From Planococcus donghaensis MPA1U2 (GTDB lineage: Bacteria > Bacillota > Bacilli > Bacillales_A > Planococcaceae), in assembly GCF_000189395.1 (NCBI RefSeq), contig NZ_AEPB01000022.1, positions 1-64,000 on the forward strand: 64,000 bases of DNA, in the 5' to 3' direction. The notes beneath the pieces are model-generated. The model ran no database searches, was not told the origin of the DNA, and saw nothing but the letters and a program-made list of their open reading frames with translations. The first letter of the stretch is position 1, and every line of letters starts with the position of its first letter. A program made the translations under genes and the position numbers. Below are positions 28,476 through 37,970 of the stretch, piece by piece.

Positions 28476-28687
28476 GGACAAAGCTGTTAAAAGCTTACCA
28501 TGTAGTCTTCTACATAAGGTTTTTTTAAAATCAAAACCAAAAACGCCATCAACAACCGGCATTGCTTTTAGTTTTAGATAAGAGATGATAACATGGTAGT
28601 GAAACTGAAGAAAAAGGGTCAGTAAAACAAAAAGAGTAGTCGTTTTGCAGGTTCAGTAGATTTCAGAAACGGAAGAGGATGATTTTA

Positions 28688-29413
28688 TTGTCTGAAGTCA
28701 AAGTGTATGCACACCGAGGCGCTTCAGGATATGCACTAGAAAACACATGGGATGCTTTTATCAAAGCATGTGAATTAGGTGTGGGTATCGAACTTGATGT
28801 ACAAATTACTAAAGACGGTGTCGTGGTCGTATACCATGATGATAACTTAAGGCGTTTAACTGGTATTAATGAAGACATTGATACGCTTGATTATGAAGAT
28901 ATAAAAGAGTTGCGTGTCGGTAGAAGATGGATGCGGAAATTTCAGCAGCATCAAATTCCGTTAGCTTATGAAGTATTTCAATGGGCGAAGAAAAAGAAAA
29001 TCCCCCTAAATGTAGAGCTGAAAGGATCTTTTGCGAAAAATCCAAAAGGACCTCAAGTTCTTGCTGCTATGTTAGAAGGAATGGAAGACATCCATTTATC
29101 TTCATTTAATTCACAATTGCTTCAAGAGATGAAGCAATTAATGCCATCTACTGAAATGGCGTGGATTGTTAAGAAAAATAAGCAACTTGCTTATTCGAAG
29201 GAAATGGACTGGGTGGACAGCATTCACCTTCATAAACGGCTGTTAGGCAAGCCTATGTGGACGGACATATTGAAACTAAACAAGAAAGTACGCTTATACG
29301 GGATTCTTGGTTCAGAGTCGCTCACGCGTCTCTTAGAGCCTCAAATGATCGGTATTATTACTGATTACCCAGATCGCGTTAAAAGAAAAATGGCATCACC
29401 CTTTATTGGGTGA
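28688..29413 (+). CDS. yqiK: Glycerophosphodiester phosphodiesterase (YqiK-like)
   Basis: Hydrolyses glycerophosphodiesters to glycerol 3-phosphate and an alcohol. 241 residues, GDPD TIM-barrel family. VYAHRGASGYALENT gives the catalytic His and Arg, ELDVQITKDGVVVVYHDDN the metal-binding Glu-Asp and second His, and a late MIGIITDYPDRVK closes the barrel. No signal peptide, so it is cytosolic. TTG 28688 has AGAGG nine bases upstream; ATG 28679 would abut that site. Last codons lie in a terminator hairpin. Confidence 0.9.
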   Translation: MSEVKVYAHRGASGYALENTWDAFIKACELGVGIELDVQITKDGVVVVYHDDNLRRLTGINEDIDTLDYEDIKELRVGRRWMRKFQQHQIPLAYEVFQWAKKKKIPLNVELKGSFAKNPKGPQVLAAMLEGMEDIHLSSFNSQLLQEMKQLMPSTEMAWIVKKNKQLAYSKEMDWVDSIHLHKRLLGKPMWTDILKLNKKVRLYGILGSESLTRLLEPQMIGIITDYPDRVKRKMASPFIG

Positions 29414-29422
29414 TGCCATTTT
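29387..29422. terminator. Terminator of the glycerophosphodiesterase gene
   Basis: AAAATGGCATCACCC (29387-29401) pairs with its perfect complement (29408-29422) over a 6-nt loop, ending TTTT. The left arm contains the last codons and the hairpin can work on either strand. Confidence 0.75.
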
Positions 29423-29536
29423 AACTTTAGAAGGGAGATGTCTCCTTGCTTAGTAGTCCTGCTGAATAAGTAAAAGCGTAAATTGAATATGTATCGATAA
29501 AAAATTCTCTTGCTAACTATCATCAAATTTCGGATT

Positions 29537-29640
29537 GAACAGTATTTCTTGATTTTGGACAGTATTGGACACGTTTTCGACTGTATTTTATCCAATTCGG
29601 ACAGTATTTCACGCAATCCCGACAGTATCGCCAGTAAATG
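29537..29640. repeat. Diverged 21-bp tandem repeat (five units)
   Basis: The core ACAGTAT (one copy ACTGTAT) recurs at 29539, 29559, 29580, 29601 and 29622, that is at 20, 21, 21 and 21 bp. Being a multiple of three it gives heptad-like repeats (DSI..) in an open plus-strand frame and ILS-type heptads on the minus strand. Neither frame looks like a real gene. It lies in the 270-bp gap between two convergent genes. Confidence 0.7.
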
Positions 29641-29642
29641 GA

Positions 29643-29669
29643 AAAAGCCGCCTAAATTAGGCGGCTTTT
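29643..29669 (-). terminator. Terminator of the DUF2627 gene
   Basis: AAAAGCCGCCTA and TAGGCGGCTTTT are separated by 3 bp. Read on the minus strand the hairpin ends in T5, fifteen bases after the DUF2627 stop. Confidence 0.85.
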
Positions 29670-29684
29670 CTTCAGTATTTCTTT

Positions 29685-29918
29685 TTATTTCTGGAATCTT
29701 TTTGATACATTGCCTTTTTTTCGATCGCGGTTTAACAGGAAACCTGCAAAAAATCCGATACCGAGAACGACAAAAATAGTACCAAGCGTAAATTGAAGCC
29801 AAAGAGCCGGATAAGGCTCTAATAATTTATTGAATAAAGTATCGCGCATCAACTTAATCCCATACGCCGCCATGATTCCAGGAATCAGCAAAATAATAAA
29901 CGCCACAAGACGACCCAT
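29685..29918 (-). CDS. yqzF: DUF2627 family membrane protein (YqzF-like)
   Basis: 77 residues. MGRLVAFIILLIPGIMAAYGIKLMRDT is followed by a second membrane segment (about 42-64) ending GFLLNRDRKK; the run is quoted only in part in family descriptions (IKLMRDTLFN is the most typical block). The fold is two transmembrane helices; function unknown. In Bacillus yqzF also lies beside bkdR. The start is ATG 29918; an upstream in-frame extension to 29969 would run into the promoter. The gene is divergent from bkdR. Confidence 0.85.
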   Translation of the reverse strand: MGRLVAFIILLIPGIMAAYGIKLMRDTLFNKLLEPYPALWLQFTLGTIFVVLGIGFFAGFLLNRDRKKGNVSKRFQK

Positions 29919-29940
29919 ACTTCCACATCCTTCTGTATCT

Positions 29941-29969
29941 ATTGTTTCCAATTCGGTTAAAGTTGTCAA
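29941..29969 (-). promoter_or_regulatory. Promoter of the DUF2627 gene
   Basis: On the minus strand TTGACA (29964-29969), 17 bp, AACAAT (29941-29946). The -35 is consensus. Confidence 0.6.
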
Positions 29970-30002
29970 GAAAACCTTCCTGATGTACGCTTAAAATATT
30001 GA

Positions 30003-30016
30003 TGCAATTATTTGCA
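30003..30016. promoter_or_regulatory. Palindromic operator before bkdR
   Basis: TGCAATTATTTGCA is a perfect inverted repeat TGCAA-N4-TTGCA, 28 bp before the bkdR start. Two more copies lie before ptb (32095-32128). I infer it is the BkdR site. Confidence 0.65.
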
Positions 30017-30043
30017 TGACTGCAGAAAAGAGGTTGAAATAAT

Positions 30044-32089
30044 ATGCAAAACGTCTTGATTGTGGGTGGCGGAGTTGGCGGGTCGGCTATATTAAACACA
30101 CTCTTGGAATCAGATTATTTACGGGTGCAAGGTGTAGTCGATTTAACAGTAGATGCACCTGCGATAAAAACTGCACAATCTCATGGAATTTCCGTTGCAA
30201 CTGATTTTCGGGAATTTAACAAGACAGACATTGATATCGTGTTTAACGTAACAGGAAGTGAGTTTCTTTACCAAGAACTTAAAGAATATTTCCTTGAAAA
30301 AACAGTTATTATTCCTGGTAGTCTTGCGAATGTATTGGTCAGGCTATTAGAAGAAAAAGAGCATTTTATTAGTCGTCTTAGCAAAGAAAGTCATCGAGAA
30401 AAAATCATTTTTAATTCGATTGAAGAAGGCATGATTGGCATAGATAAGACAAGTCATATTACGTTTATGAACAAAAGTGCCGCTAGAATGTTAGAAGTTA
30501 CCGTTGAGGAAACAATCGGCAAACATATTCATGAATTTATTTCATTAAGTGAATTGCCAAGAACTTATGAAACCGGTCGTGTTGAAATAAATAAAGAGTT
30601 GCAGTTAAGAAACGGTTCGAGAATAGTCACTTCGCGTTTTCCAATGATAGGAGATGATGGACAAATCATCGGAGCGTTTGCGGTATTTAAAGATATTACT
30701 GAAGTCGTTGCACTAGCAGAAGAAATTACGGATTTAAAAGAAATTCAGACGATGTTAGAAGCCATTATTCAATCGAGTGATGATGCCATATCGGTAGTTG
30801 ATGAAAAAGGCAATGGCTTACTGGTTAATCCAGCTTATACGCGAATTACCGGACTGCAGATGAAAGATGTTATCGGTCATCCAGCTTCTGCTGATATATC
30901 TGAGGGCGAAAGTATGCACTTAAAAGCGTTGCAAACTCGGAAACCGGTTCGAGGCGTCAACTTAAAAGTAGGACCAGCAAATCGAGAAGTCATCGTGAAT
31001 GTTGCCCCGATTATTGTTGACAACAAATTAAAAGGTAGCGTTGGCGTTATTCACGACACAACAGAAATTCGCTCTTTAATGAAAGAATTAGACCGAGCTC
31101 GAAGCATTATTCGAACATTGGAATCCAAATATACGTTTGATGACATTATCGGATTGTCATCTGAGATGCAATTATCATTGCAACAAGCCAAACTTGCAGC
31201 GCAAACATTGGTTACCGTATTACTGCGCGGTGAGTCTGGTACGGGTAAAGAATTGTTTGCTCATGCTATCCATAGTGCTAGTGAACGAAAATACAATAAG
31301 TTTGTCCGAGTAAACTGTGCTGCACTTTCTGAAGAGTTGTTAGATAGTGAACTTTTTGGATACGAAGAAGGAACGATCCCGGGGAGCAGGACGGGAGAAA
31401 AGCGGGGATTATTTGAAGAAGCAAATAACGGCAGTATTTTTCTAGATGAAATCGGTGAATTGTCACCTATGCTACAAAGTAAATTGCTGCGGGTATTGCA
31501 AGAACATGAAACTTTACGTATTGGAGGTAGCAAACCAATCCCTGTTAATGTTCGGGTAATTGCCTCGACAAATGCCAATATGGAAAAAGCATTGCTTGAA
31601 GGGAAGTTTCGTGAAGATCTTTATTATCGTTTAAATCGGATGCCGATTTTAATTCCCCCTTTGCGGAACCGTAAACAAGATATTCCAAGAATATCAGAGC
31701 GCCTCCTATTAAAATTAAATCAAGAATATGGCCGCAATGTTGAATCTATCTCAGACAAAGCGCTTCAATATTTACGTGTTTATGATTGGCCGGGCAATGT
31801 ACGTGAACTCGAAAACGTTTTGAGTCAGTCGATGATTTTTATGCAGATGAACGACCGAATATTAACAGAAGAACATATTCCGCTTAACATGTTGAAAGTA
31901 CCTGAAGCGAAAAACGAAGTGCTCATTCAATCGTCGATGCCTTTGCAAGAACAATTGGATACAGTAGAGCGTGGAATTTTGCATCATGCGTTAAAGCAAG
32001 CAGGGGGCAATAAATCGAAAACGGCTAAACAATTAGAGATTTCATTAAGGACTTTGTATTACAAATTAGAGAAATACGGTTTAATGTGA
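30044..32089 (+). CDS. bkdR: BkdR-type AAA+ transcriptional regulator with degenerate GAFTGA loop
   Basis: 681 residues. A Rossmann-like N-terminus (VLIVGGGVGGSAI) is followed by two PAS domains (about 115-225 and 240-345), an AAA+ domain with Walker A GESGTGKE (396-403), Walker B GSIFLDEIGEL and arginine finger region FREDLYYRLNRMP, and a Fis-type HTH at the C-terminus (GGNKSKTAKQLEISLRTLYY). The loop that contacts sigma-54 in this family, GAFTGA, reads GTIPGS (443-448). In B. subtilis BkdR activates the ptb-bcd-buk-lpdV-bkd operon with SigL. Here the sigma-54 contact is probably lost, as in TyrR, which works with the housekeeping sigma factor. Confidence 0.9.
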   Translation: MQNVLIVGGGVGGSAILNTLLESDYLRVQGVVDLTVDAPAIKTAQSHGISVATDFREFNKTDIDIVFNVTGSEFLYQELKEYFLEKTVIIPGSLANVLVRLLEEKEHFISRLSKESHREKIIFNSIEEGMIGIDKTSHITFMNKSAARMLEVTVEETIGKHIHEFISLSELPRTYETGRVEINKELQLRNGSRIVTSRFPMIGDDGQIIGAFAVFKDITEVVALAEEITDLKEIQTMLEAIIQSSDDAISVVDEKGNGLLVNPAYTRITGLQMKDVIGHPASADISEGESMHLKALQTRKPVRGVNLKVGPANREVIVNVAPIIVDNKLKGSVGVIHDTTEIRSLMKELDRARSIIRTLESKYTFDDIIGLSSEMQLSLQQAKLAAQTLVTVLLRGESGTGKELFAHAIHSASERKYNKFVRVNCAALSEELLDSELFGYEEGTIPGSRTGEKRGLFEEANNGSIFLDEIGELSPMLQSKLLRVLQEHETLRIGGSKPIPVNVRVIASTNANMEKALLEGKFREDLYYRLNRMPILIPPLRNRKQDIPRISERLLLKLNQEYGRNVESISDKALQYLRVYDWPGNVRELENVLSQSMIFMQMNDRILTEEHIPLNMLKVPEAKNEVLIQSSMPLQEQLDTVERGILHHALKQAGGNKSKTAKQLEISLRTLYYKLEKYGLM

Positions 32090-32094
32090 TGTTT

Positions 32095-32128
32095 TGCAAC
32101 AATTTGCAGGGTTTTGCAATAAATTGCA
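32095..32128. promoter_or_regulatory. Two palindromic operators before ptb
   Basis: TGCAACAATTTGCA (32095-32108) and TGCAATAAATTGCA (32115-32128) are perfect TGCAA-N4-TTGCA repeats exactly 20 bp apart, so on the same helix face. A weak promoter, TCGAAA (32146-32151) and TATATA (32171-32176), would put their centres near -61 and -81. No TGGCAC-N5-TTGC element is present. Confidence 0.65.
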
Positions 32129-32221
32129 ATGTTTCATAGCCGGAATCGAAAATAAAACGCTTTCATCTCTTATATATGGCGTTTCGTTCTGTTTTAATTA
32201 AGAAGAATGAGGTGAGTAACA

Positions 32222-33130
32222 TTGGCCACATTAAAGCAGTTAATCGAAAATATTCCGAGTGGAACAAATCATACTGTCGCAGTTGCGGCGGCAGCTGACT
32301 TGTTTGTGCTTGAAGCAATTAGTATGGCTGTAGAACGGAAAATGGCGTACTTTCGATTATATGACGATGAAAATGCAGTGACGAACATGATGAAGAACAA
32401 TTTTCCGCAATTGCTCAATCACCCGGATATTGTGCTCTGTCATGTCAGCAGTCAAGAATCTGCTGCTCAAGCAGCTGTTACTTCCGTATTCAAGAAAGAA
32501 AGCGATATCTTGATGAAGGGGCAACTCGCAACCGCTGTTCTCTTAAAGGCAGTATTAAATCGCGATTTTGGATTGCGGACAGGTTCAGTGATGTCCCACG
32601 TTGCTGCATTTGAAGTAGCTGGATTTGATCGACTCATTTTTGTGACAGATGCAGGAATGAATATCAGTCCTGACTTAGCTCAGAAAGTTCAAATTATCGA
32701 AAACGCTGTTCACATTGCTCGTTCAATCGGTATTGAAAATCCGATTGTGGCTCCTTTAGCAGGGGTAGAAGTTATTAATCCGAACATGCAAGCAACACTT
32801 GATGCAGCAGCACTTACCACCATGAATCAGCGCGGCCAAATCAAAAATTGTATAGTTGATGGGCCATTTGCACTCGACAATGCAATATCTGTTGATGCGG
32901 CTAAAAACAAAAAAATTGCAGGAAACAATGCCGGTAAAGCCGACATTCTGCTTGTTCCATCTATTGAATCAGGCAATATTTTGTATAAATCACTCGTCTT
33001 TTTTTCTAAAGCAAAAGTGGGCAGTATAGTGACGGGTGCGAAAGCGCCAATTGTTTTGTCGTCACGTGCTGACAGTGCTGAAAGTAAATTGTATTCATTG
33101 GCTTTGGCCATTTATTCATCATTAAATTAG
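32222..33130 (+). CDS. ptb: Phosphate butyryltransferase
   Basis: Converts branched-chain acyl-CoA (or butyryl-CoA) and phosphate to the acyl phosphate, which Buk then uses to make ATP. 302 residues of the phosphate acetyl/butyryltransferase fold with KESDILMKGQLATAVLLKAV and a SRADSAESKLYSLALA end. TTG 32222 has GAGGTGAG upstream. First gene of the branched-chain 2-oxo-acid operon; 25 bp before bcd. Confidence 0.93.
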   Translation: MATLKQLIENIPSGTNHTVAVAAAADLFVLEAISMAVERKMAYFRLYDDENAVTNMMKNNFPQLLNHPDIVLCHVSSQESAAQAAVTSVFKKESDILMKGQLATAVLLKAVLNRDFGLRTGSVMSHVAAFEVAGFDRLIFVTDAGMNISPDLAQKVQIIENAVHIARSIGIENPIVAPLAGVEVINPNMQATLDAAALTTMNQRGQIKNCIVDGPFALDNAISVDAAKNKKIAGNNAGKADILLVPSIESGNILYKSLVFFSKAKVGSIVTGAKAPIVLSSRADSAESKLYSLALAIYSSLN

Positions 33131-33155
33131 GAACTATTATTAGGGGGAATTAACA

Positions 33156-34250
33156 ATGGAAATTTTCAAAAAGATGGAAGAACATGACTACGAACAATTA
33201 GTATTTTGCCAAGATAAAAGTTCAGGACTAAAAGCAATTATTTGCATCCATGATACAACTTTAGGGCCAGCACTTGGCGGTACGCGTATGTGGAATTATG
33301 CAACAGAAGAAGAAGCAATTGAAGATGCGATTCGTTTAGGTCGCGGAATGACTTATAAAAATGCAGCAGCGGGCCTTAACTTAGGTGGCGGTAAAACAGT
33401 TATTATCGGAGATCCATTAAAAGACAAAAACGAAGAAATGTTCCGTGCCTTCGGTCGCTTTATCCAAGGGCTAAACGGTCGTTACATAACTGCTGAAGAT
33501 GTTGGAACAACAGTTGCTGATATGGATTTAATCCATGATGAAACTGATTTCGTTACAGGAATTTCACCAGCATTCGGCTCATCAGGTAACCCATCTCCAG
33601 TAACAGCTTACGGCGCATATATCGGGATGAAAGCTGCTGCTTTAGAAGCATTTGGCGACGATTCTCTAGAAGGCAAAACGGTAGCTGTTCAAGGTGTTGG
33701 TAACGTAGCTTACCCACTTTGCGAATACCTACACAAAGAAGGCGCAAAATTAATCGTTACGGATATTAACGAAGAAGCTGTAAACCGTGCAGTAAAAGCA
33801 TTTGGCGCAACAGCAGTTGCACCAAACGATATTTATTCACAAGAAGCGGACATTTTCGCACCATGTGCAATGGGCGCGATTATTAACGACATTACAATTC
33901 CGCAATTGAAAGTTAAAGTTGTTGCAGGATCTGCAAACAACCAATTAAAAGAACAACGTCACGGTGATGAATTAGAAGCTCGTGGTATTGTTTACGCTCC
34001 TGACTTTGTAATCAACTCAGGCGGTGTTATTAACGTAGCTGACGAATTATACGGATACAACAACGAACGTGCGATGAAACGCGTTGAAACAATTTACGAC
34101 AGCATTACAAAAATCTTTGAAATCGCTAAACGCGATAACATCCCAAGCTATATCGCAGCAGACCGTATGGCTGAAGAGCGCATTGAACGCGTCCGCAAAT
34201 CAAGATCTCAATTTTTGAGAAACGAACATAATATTTTAAGCAGAAGATAA
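33156..34250 (+). CDS. bcd: Leucine dehydrogenase
   Basis: NAD-dependent oxidative deamination of Leu, Val and Ile to their 2-oxo acids, the substrates of the Bkd complex. 364 residues. The dinucleotide and catalytic region [10 protein letters not shown] and [17 protein letters not shown] contains the catalytic lysine; the Rossmann motif is [15 protein letters not shown]. Codon use is strongly biased as for a highly expressed gene. A 160-bp gap with only a weak hairpin (about 34321-34343) separates it from buk. Confidence 0.95.
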   Translation: MEIFKKMEEHDYEQLVFCQDKSSGLKAIICIHDTTLGPALGGTRMWNYATEEEAIEDAIRLGRGMTYKNAAAGLNLGGGKTVIIGDPLKDKNEEMFRAFGRFIQGLNGRYITAEDVGTTVADMDLIHDETDFVTGISPAFGSSGNPSPVTAYGAYIGMKAAALEAFGDDSLEGKTVAVQGVGNVAYPLCEYLHKEGAKLIVTDINEEAVNRAVKAFGATAVAPNDIYSQEADIFAPCAMGAIINDITIPQLKVKVVAGSANNQLKEQRHGDELEARGIVYAPDFVINSGGVINVADELYGYNNERAMKRVETIYDSITKIFEIAKRDNIPSYIAADRMAEERIERVRKSRSQFLRNEHNILSRR

Positions 34251-34410
34251 AAAGACCAATTCGCGTGTGTGGAATCTTTTCCGCACCGCTTTAGCCGTAC
34301 TCGGCATGGCCTCTGTAGAAAGTCAGGCAAAGTACGCCTGGCTTCTTGTTTTATCTAGCCGAAATACGGGTTCCAAATTCGATCAATAAAGCGAAATGGA
34401 GGGGGACAAT

Positions 34411-35493
34411 GTGCCAAGACAATTAAATCGTATCTTAGTCATTAATCCGGCCTCCACATCGACTAAAATTGGAGTTTTTGATAACGATATTTTGATTATG
34501 GAAAAAACCATACAGCATTCGCCAAAAGAATTAAGTGATTTTTCGAGCATTGTCGATCAACGTTTGTATAGAAAAAACGCCATTTTGGAGTCTTTAGACG
34601 AAGAAGGTATGAATATTTCCAACTTGGCTGCGGTTTGCGGTAGAGGTGGTTTATTGCGACCGATTGAAGGTGGAACTTACGAGGTCAATGAAAAAATGAT
34701 AGAAGATCTGAAGGTAGGGTATTCCGGACAGCATGCTTCTAACTTAGGTGGTATTCTTGCACATGAAATTGCAGATGCTTTGAATATCCCTGCATTTATC
34801 GTAGATCCGGTTGTTATAGATGAATTAGATCCTGTTGCGCGTATTTCAGGATTTTCATCTATTGAACGAAAATCTATTTTCCACGCACTCAATCAAAAAG
34901 CAGTAGCCCGTCACTATGCCAAAAAAATTGGTCGTTCATATGAAGACGTCAATTTAATTGTTGCTCATATGGGGTCAGGGGTAACGGTTGGTGTACATCA
35001 AGGTGGCCGGGTAATTGATGTCAATAACGGTTTACACGGCGATGGTCCATTTAGTCTTGAACGAGCAGGAACTGTACCGGCAGGCGATTTGGTGGAATTA
35101 TGTTTTTCTGGACAATTTAGCCGTCAAGAAGTTTTAAAAAAACTCGTCAGAAATAGTGGACTTGTTGCCTATCTTGATACAAATGATGTTGTTAAAGTAG
35201 AAAAACGAATTTTAGCAGGCGATAAAAAAGCAGCATTAATTTATCACGCAATGGCTTATCAAATTGCCAAAGAAATTGGTGCGGCTAGTGCTGTATTAAG
35301 AGGCAAAGTCGATGCCATTATTTTGACAGGTGGATTAGCTCACGGTAATAGCTTTGTAGAAGCGATATCCGAGCGTATAAGCTGGATTGCCGATATTGAA
35401 ATTCAGCCTGGCGAAAATGAACTTCAAGCTTTAGCTGAAGGGGCAGTTCGCGTATTAAACGGCGAAGAACGAGTGAAGACCTATTCATTTTAA
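34411..35493 (+). CDS. buk: Butyrate kinase
   Basis: Phosphorylates ADP from butyryl or branched-chain acyl phosphate; the energy-yielding end of the ptb-buk pair. 360 residues, acetokinase family: [19 protein letters not shown] phosphate-binding start, [37 protein letters not shown] and [12 protein letters not shown] 34411 is chosen because GGAGGGGGAC lies just upstream, whereas ATG 34396 overlaps that site. Confidence 0.94.
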   Translation: MPRQLNRILVINPASTSTKIGVFDNDILIMEKTIQHSPKELSDFSSIVDQRLYRKNAILESLDEEGMNISNLAAVCGRGGLLRPIEGGTYEVNEKMIEDLKVGYSGQHASNLGGILAHEIADALNIPAFIVDPVVIDELDPVARISGFSSIERKSIFHALNQKAVARHYAKKIGRSYEDVNLIVAHMGSGVTVGVHQGGRVIDVNNGLHGDGPFSLERAGTVPAGDLVELCFSGQFSRQEVLKKLVRNSGLVAYLDTNDVVKVEKRILAGDKKAALIYHAMAYQIAKEIGAASAVLRGKVDAIILTGGLAHGNSFVEAISERISWIADIEIQPGENELQALAEGAVRVLNGEERVKTYSF

Positions 35494-35523
35494 ACAATGA
35501 AATTGATAAAGGGGGATAAATCT

Positions 35524-36952
35524 ATGGCTCAAAATTATGATGTTGTTATTTTAGGTGGCGGAACAGGCGGTTATGTAGCTGCAATTCGCTCAGCGCAACT
35601 TGGATTAAAAACAGCAATCGTTGAAAAAAGTGAACTTGGTGGAACGTGCTTACATAGAGGGTGTATTCCAAGTAAAGCTTTGCTTCGCAGTGCGGAAGTA
35701 TATTCAACAACAAAAAATCACGCAGCTGACTTTGGCGTGCAAACTGGGGAAGTAACACTAGATTTCTCGCGTGTCCAACAGCGTAAACAAAGCATAGTGG
35801 ATCAATTGCATGCAGGTGTGCAAGGATTAATGAAAAAAAGGCAAAATTGATGTATACGAAGGCATTGGAAGAATTCTTGGACCATCGATCTTTTCTCCAA
35901 ATGCAGGAACTATTTCTGTTGAAATGAAAAATGGAGAAGAAAACGAAATGCTGATCCCGAATAACGTGATTATCGCTACAGGTTCACGCCCTCGCACATT
36001 GCCAGGGTTAACAATTGACGGCGAATTTGTTATGACTTCAGATGAAGCATTGAAAATGGAAACTTTGCCACAATCTATTTTAATTGTGGGTGGCGGTGTT
36101 ATCGGAATTGAATGGGCATCCATGCTCAATGATTTCGGTGTAGATGTAACTGTTATTGAATATGCAGATCGTATTATTCCGACAGAAGACAAAGACATTT
36201 CAAAAGAAATGTTGAAACTGTTGAAGAAAAAAGGCATTAAGTTTGCAACAAGTGCAAAAGTAATGGCGGATACTTTGGAAACAGGTGAAAATGGCGTAAC
36301 GATTCAAGCTGAAATCAATGGAAAAAACGAAAGTTTTTCTGCTGAAAAAATGCTCGTTTCTGTAGGCCGTCAAGCGAATGTTGAAAATATCGGCATTGAA
36401 AACACAGATATTATTGTTGAAAAAGGCTTTATTCAAGTGAAAAAATCCTTCCAAACGAAAGAGTCTCATATTTACGCAATCGGTGATGTGATTGGGGGCC
36501 TTCAATTGGCGCATGTTGCTTCACATGAAGGCATCACAGCGATCGAGCACATTAAAGGCAACAATCCACATGCGATGAATTATGACTTAGTGTCTCGCTG
36601 CATTTATTCAAGTCCAGAAGCAGCAAGTGTTGGTATTACAGAAGACCAAGCAAAAGAAAAAGGACACGATGTTAAAGTTGGGAAATTTTCTTTTAAAGCA
36701 ATTGGTAAAGCATTGGTGTATGGAGAGTCTGATGGATTTGTTAAAATTATTGCAGACAAAGAAACGAATGATATTCTTGGCGTGCACATGATAGGTCCGC
36801 ACGTAACAGATATGATTTCGGAAGCAGGTCTAGCGATGGTGTTGGACGCAACTCCATGGGAAATCGCTGAAACAATTCATCCGCACCCGACACTTTCAGA
36901 AGTAATGGGCGAAGCGGCATTGGCAGTTGACGGAAAAGCAATCCACAGTTAA
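35524..36952 (+). pseudogene. lpdV: Dihydrolipoyl dehydrogenase LpdV, interrupted by a +1 frameshift
   Basis: The E3 component for the branched-chain 2-oxo-acid dehydrogenase. The first part starts at ATG 35524 with AAGGGGGAT upstream, has the FAD motif GGGTGGYVAA and redox disulphide GGTCLHRGCIPSKALL, and ends at a premature stop at 35850. The rest continues in the next frame (GKIDVYEGIG, then GGGVIGIEWASML, the NAD motif, and HPHPTLSEVMGEAAL) to 36952. Removing one A from the A7 run at 35833-35839 restores a single frame of about 475 residues. Both parts are otherwise intact, so a sequencing error, a recent mutation or slippage on the A-run are all possible. Confidence 0.88.
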
Positions 36953-36965
36953 AGGGGGAAATATA

Positions 36966-37970
36966 ATGGCTACAAAACACGAAGAAATTGGTTTGACAAA
37001 TGAAGATGTTTTAAAAATGTATGAAACGATGTTAATGGCTCGTCGCGTAGATGAGCGCATGTGGTTATTAAACCGAGCAGGTAAAATTCCTTTCGTAATT
37101 TCTTGTCAAGGGCAAGAAGCGGCTCAAGTTGGCGCAGCATTTGCACTAGATAACTCAAAAGATTATATCGCGCCTTACTACCGTGATATCGGCGTGGTTC
37201 TTCATTTTGGTATGACGCCAAAAGAATTGATGCTTTCAGCTTTTGCTAAAGCAGAAGACCCGAACTCAGGTGGCCGTCAAATGCCTGGTCACTTTGGTCA
37301 AAAAAGCAACCGGATTTTGACAGGTTCTTCACCTGTAACAACACAATTGCCACATGCAGTAGGCGTTGCGTTAGCAGGAAAAATGAAGAAAAAAGATTTC
37401 ATTACATTCACAACACTTGGAGAAGGTTCTTCTAACCAAGGCGATTTCCATGAAGGCATGAACTTTGCTGGTGTACATAAATTGCCAGTTATTATTATGG
37501 TTGAAAACAATAAATACGCAATTTCAGTTCCAGTAGAACGTCAACTAGCTTGTAAAAACGTTTCTGATCGTGCAATTGGTTACGGAATGCCAGGTGTGAC
37601 AATTGACGGAAACGATCCAATTGAAGTTTACAAGCATGTTAAAGAAGCAGCTGATCGTGCGCGTCGCGGTGAAGGCCCGAGCTTGATCGAAACGGTTTCT
37701 GAACGAATGACTGCTCACTCTTCAGATGATGATCATCGTCAATACCGTTCAGCAGACGAATTGGCAGCGCAAAAGTCAACAGATCCAATTTTGACATTTG
37801 GTGCTTATTTGAAAGAAAACGGTGTGATGAACGATGAACTTGAAAAAGAAATTAATGATCGCATCATGGTGATTGTCAACGAAGCAACGGATTATGCAGA
37901 AGAAGCACCGTATGCAGAACCAGAACATGCGATGAAATATGTCTATGCCGAAGAAGGAGGAGACGAATAA
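36966..37970 (+). CDS. bkdAA: Branched-chain 2-oxo-acid dehydrogenase E1 alpha
   Basis: TPP-dependent decarboxylase subunit, 334 residues. The TPP motif GEGSSNQGDFHEGMNFAGVH runs from about residue 162 with VENNKYAIS after it; the phosphorylation-loop region of animal E1 is replaced by SERMTAHSSDDDHRQYR. ATG 36966 has AAGGGGGAAA upstream; an upstream ATG-like extension to 36927 overlaps lpdV. It overlaps bkdAB by 1 bp. Product acyl groups feed anteiso and iso fatty-acid synthesis or, via ptb-buk, energy. Confidence 0.95.
   Translation: MATKHEEIGLTNEDVLKMYETMLMARRVDERMWLLNRAGKIPFVISCQGQEAAQVGAAFALDNSKDYIAPYYRDIGVVLHFGMTPKELMLSAFAKAEDPNSGGRQMPGHFGQKSNRILTGSSPVTTQLPHAVGVALAGKMKKKDFITFTTLGEGSSNQGDFHEGMNFAGVHKLPVIIMVENNKYAISVPVERQLACKNVSDRAIGYGMPGVTIDGNDPIEVYKHVKEAADRARRGEGPSLIETVSERMTAHSSDDDHRQYRSADELAAQKSTDPILTFGAYLKENGVMNDELEKEINDRIMVIVNEATDYAEEAPYAEPEHAMKYVYAEEGGDE

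Noticed and set aside
28380..28562. Minus-strand 60-codon ORF
   Set aside because: It runs antisense across the small plus-strand ORF and its terminator, with no ribosome binding site or family resemblance.
29365..29802. Open minus-strand frame (about 145 codons) across the 21-bp repeat, and a matching plus-strand frame at 29510-29779
   Set aside because: Both owe their openness to the 21-bp period and overlap real genes and two terminators; neither has a ribosome binding site or recognisable domain.
32175..32195. TGGCGTTTCGTTCTG as a possible -24/-12 sigma-54 promoter of ptb
   Set aside because: GG is present, but the -12 GC dinucleotide is not found at the required distance and the TTGC block is missing.
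34321..34352. AGTCAGGC/GCCTGGCT hairpin between bcd and buk as a terminator
   Set aside because: One wobble, weak stem and an interrupted T-tract; buk needs transcription from ptb, so at most a partial attenuator.
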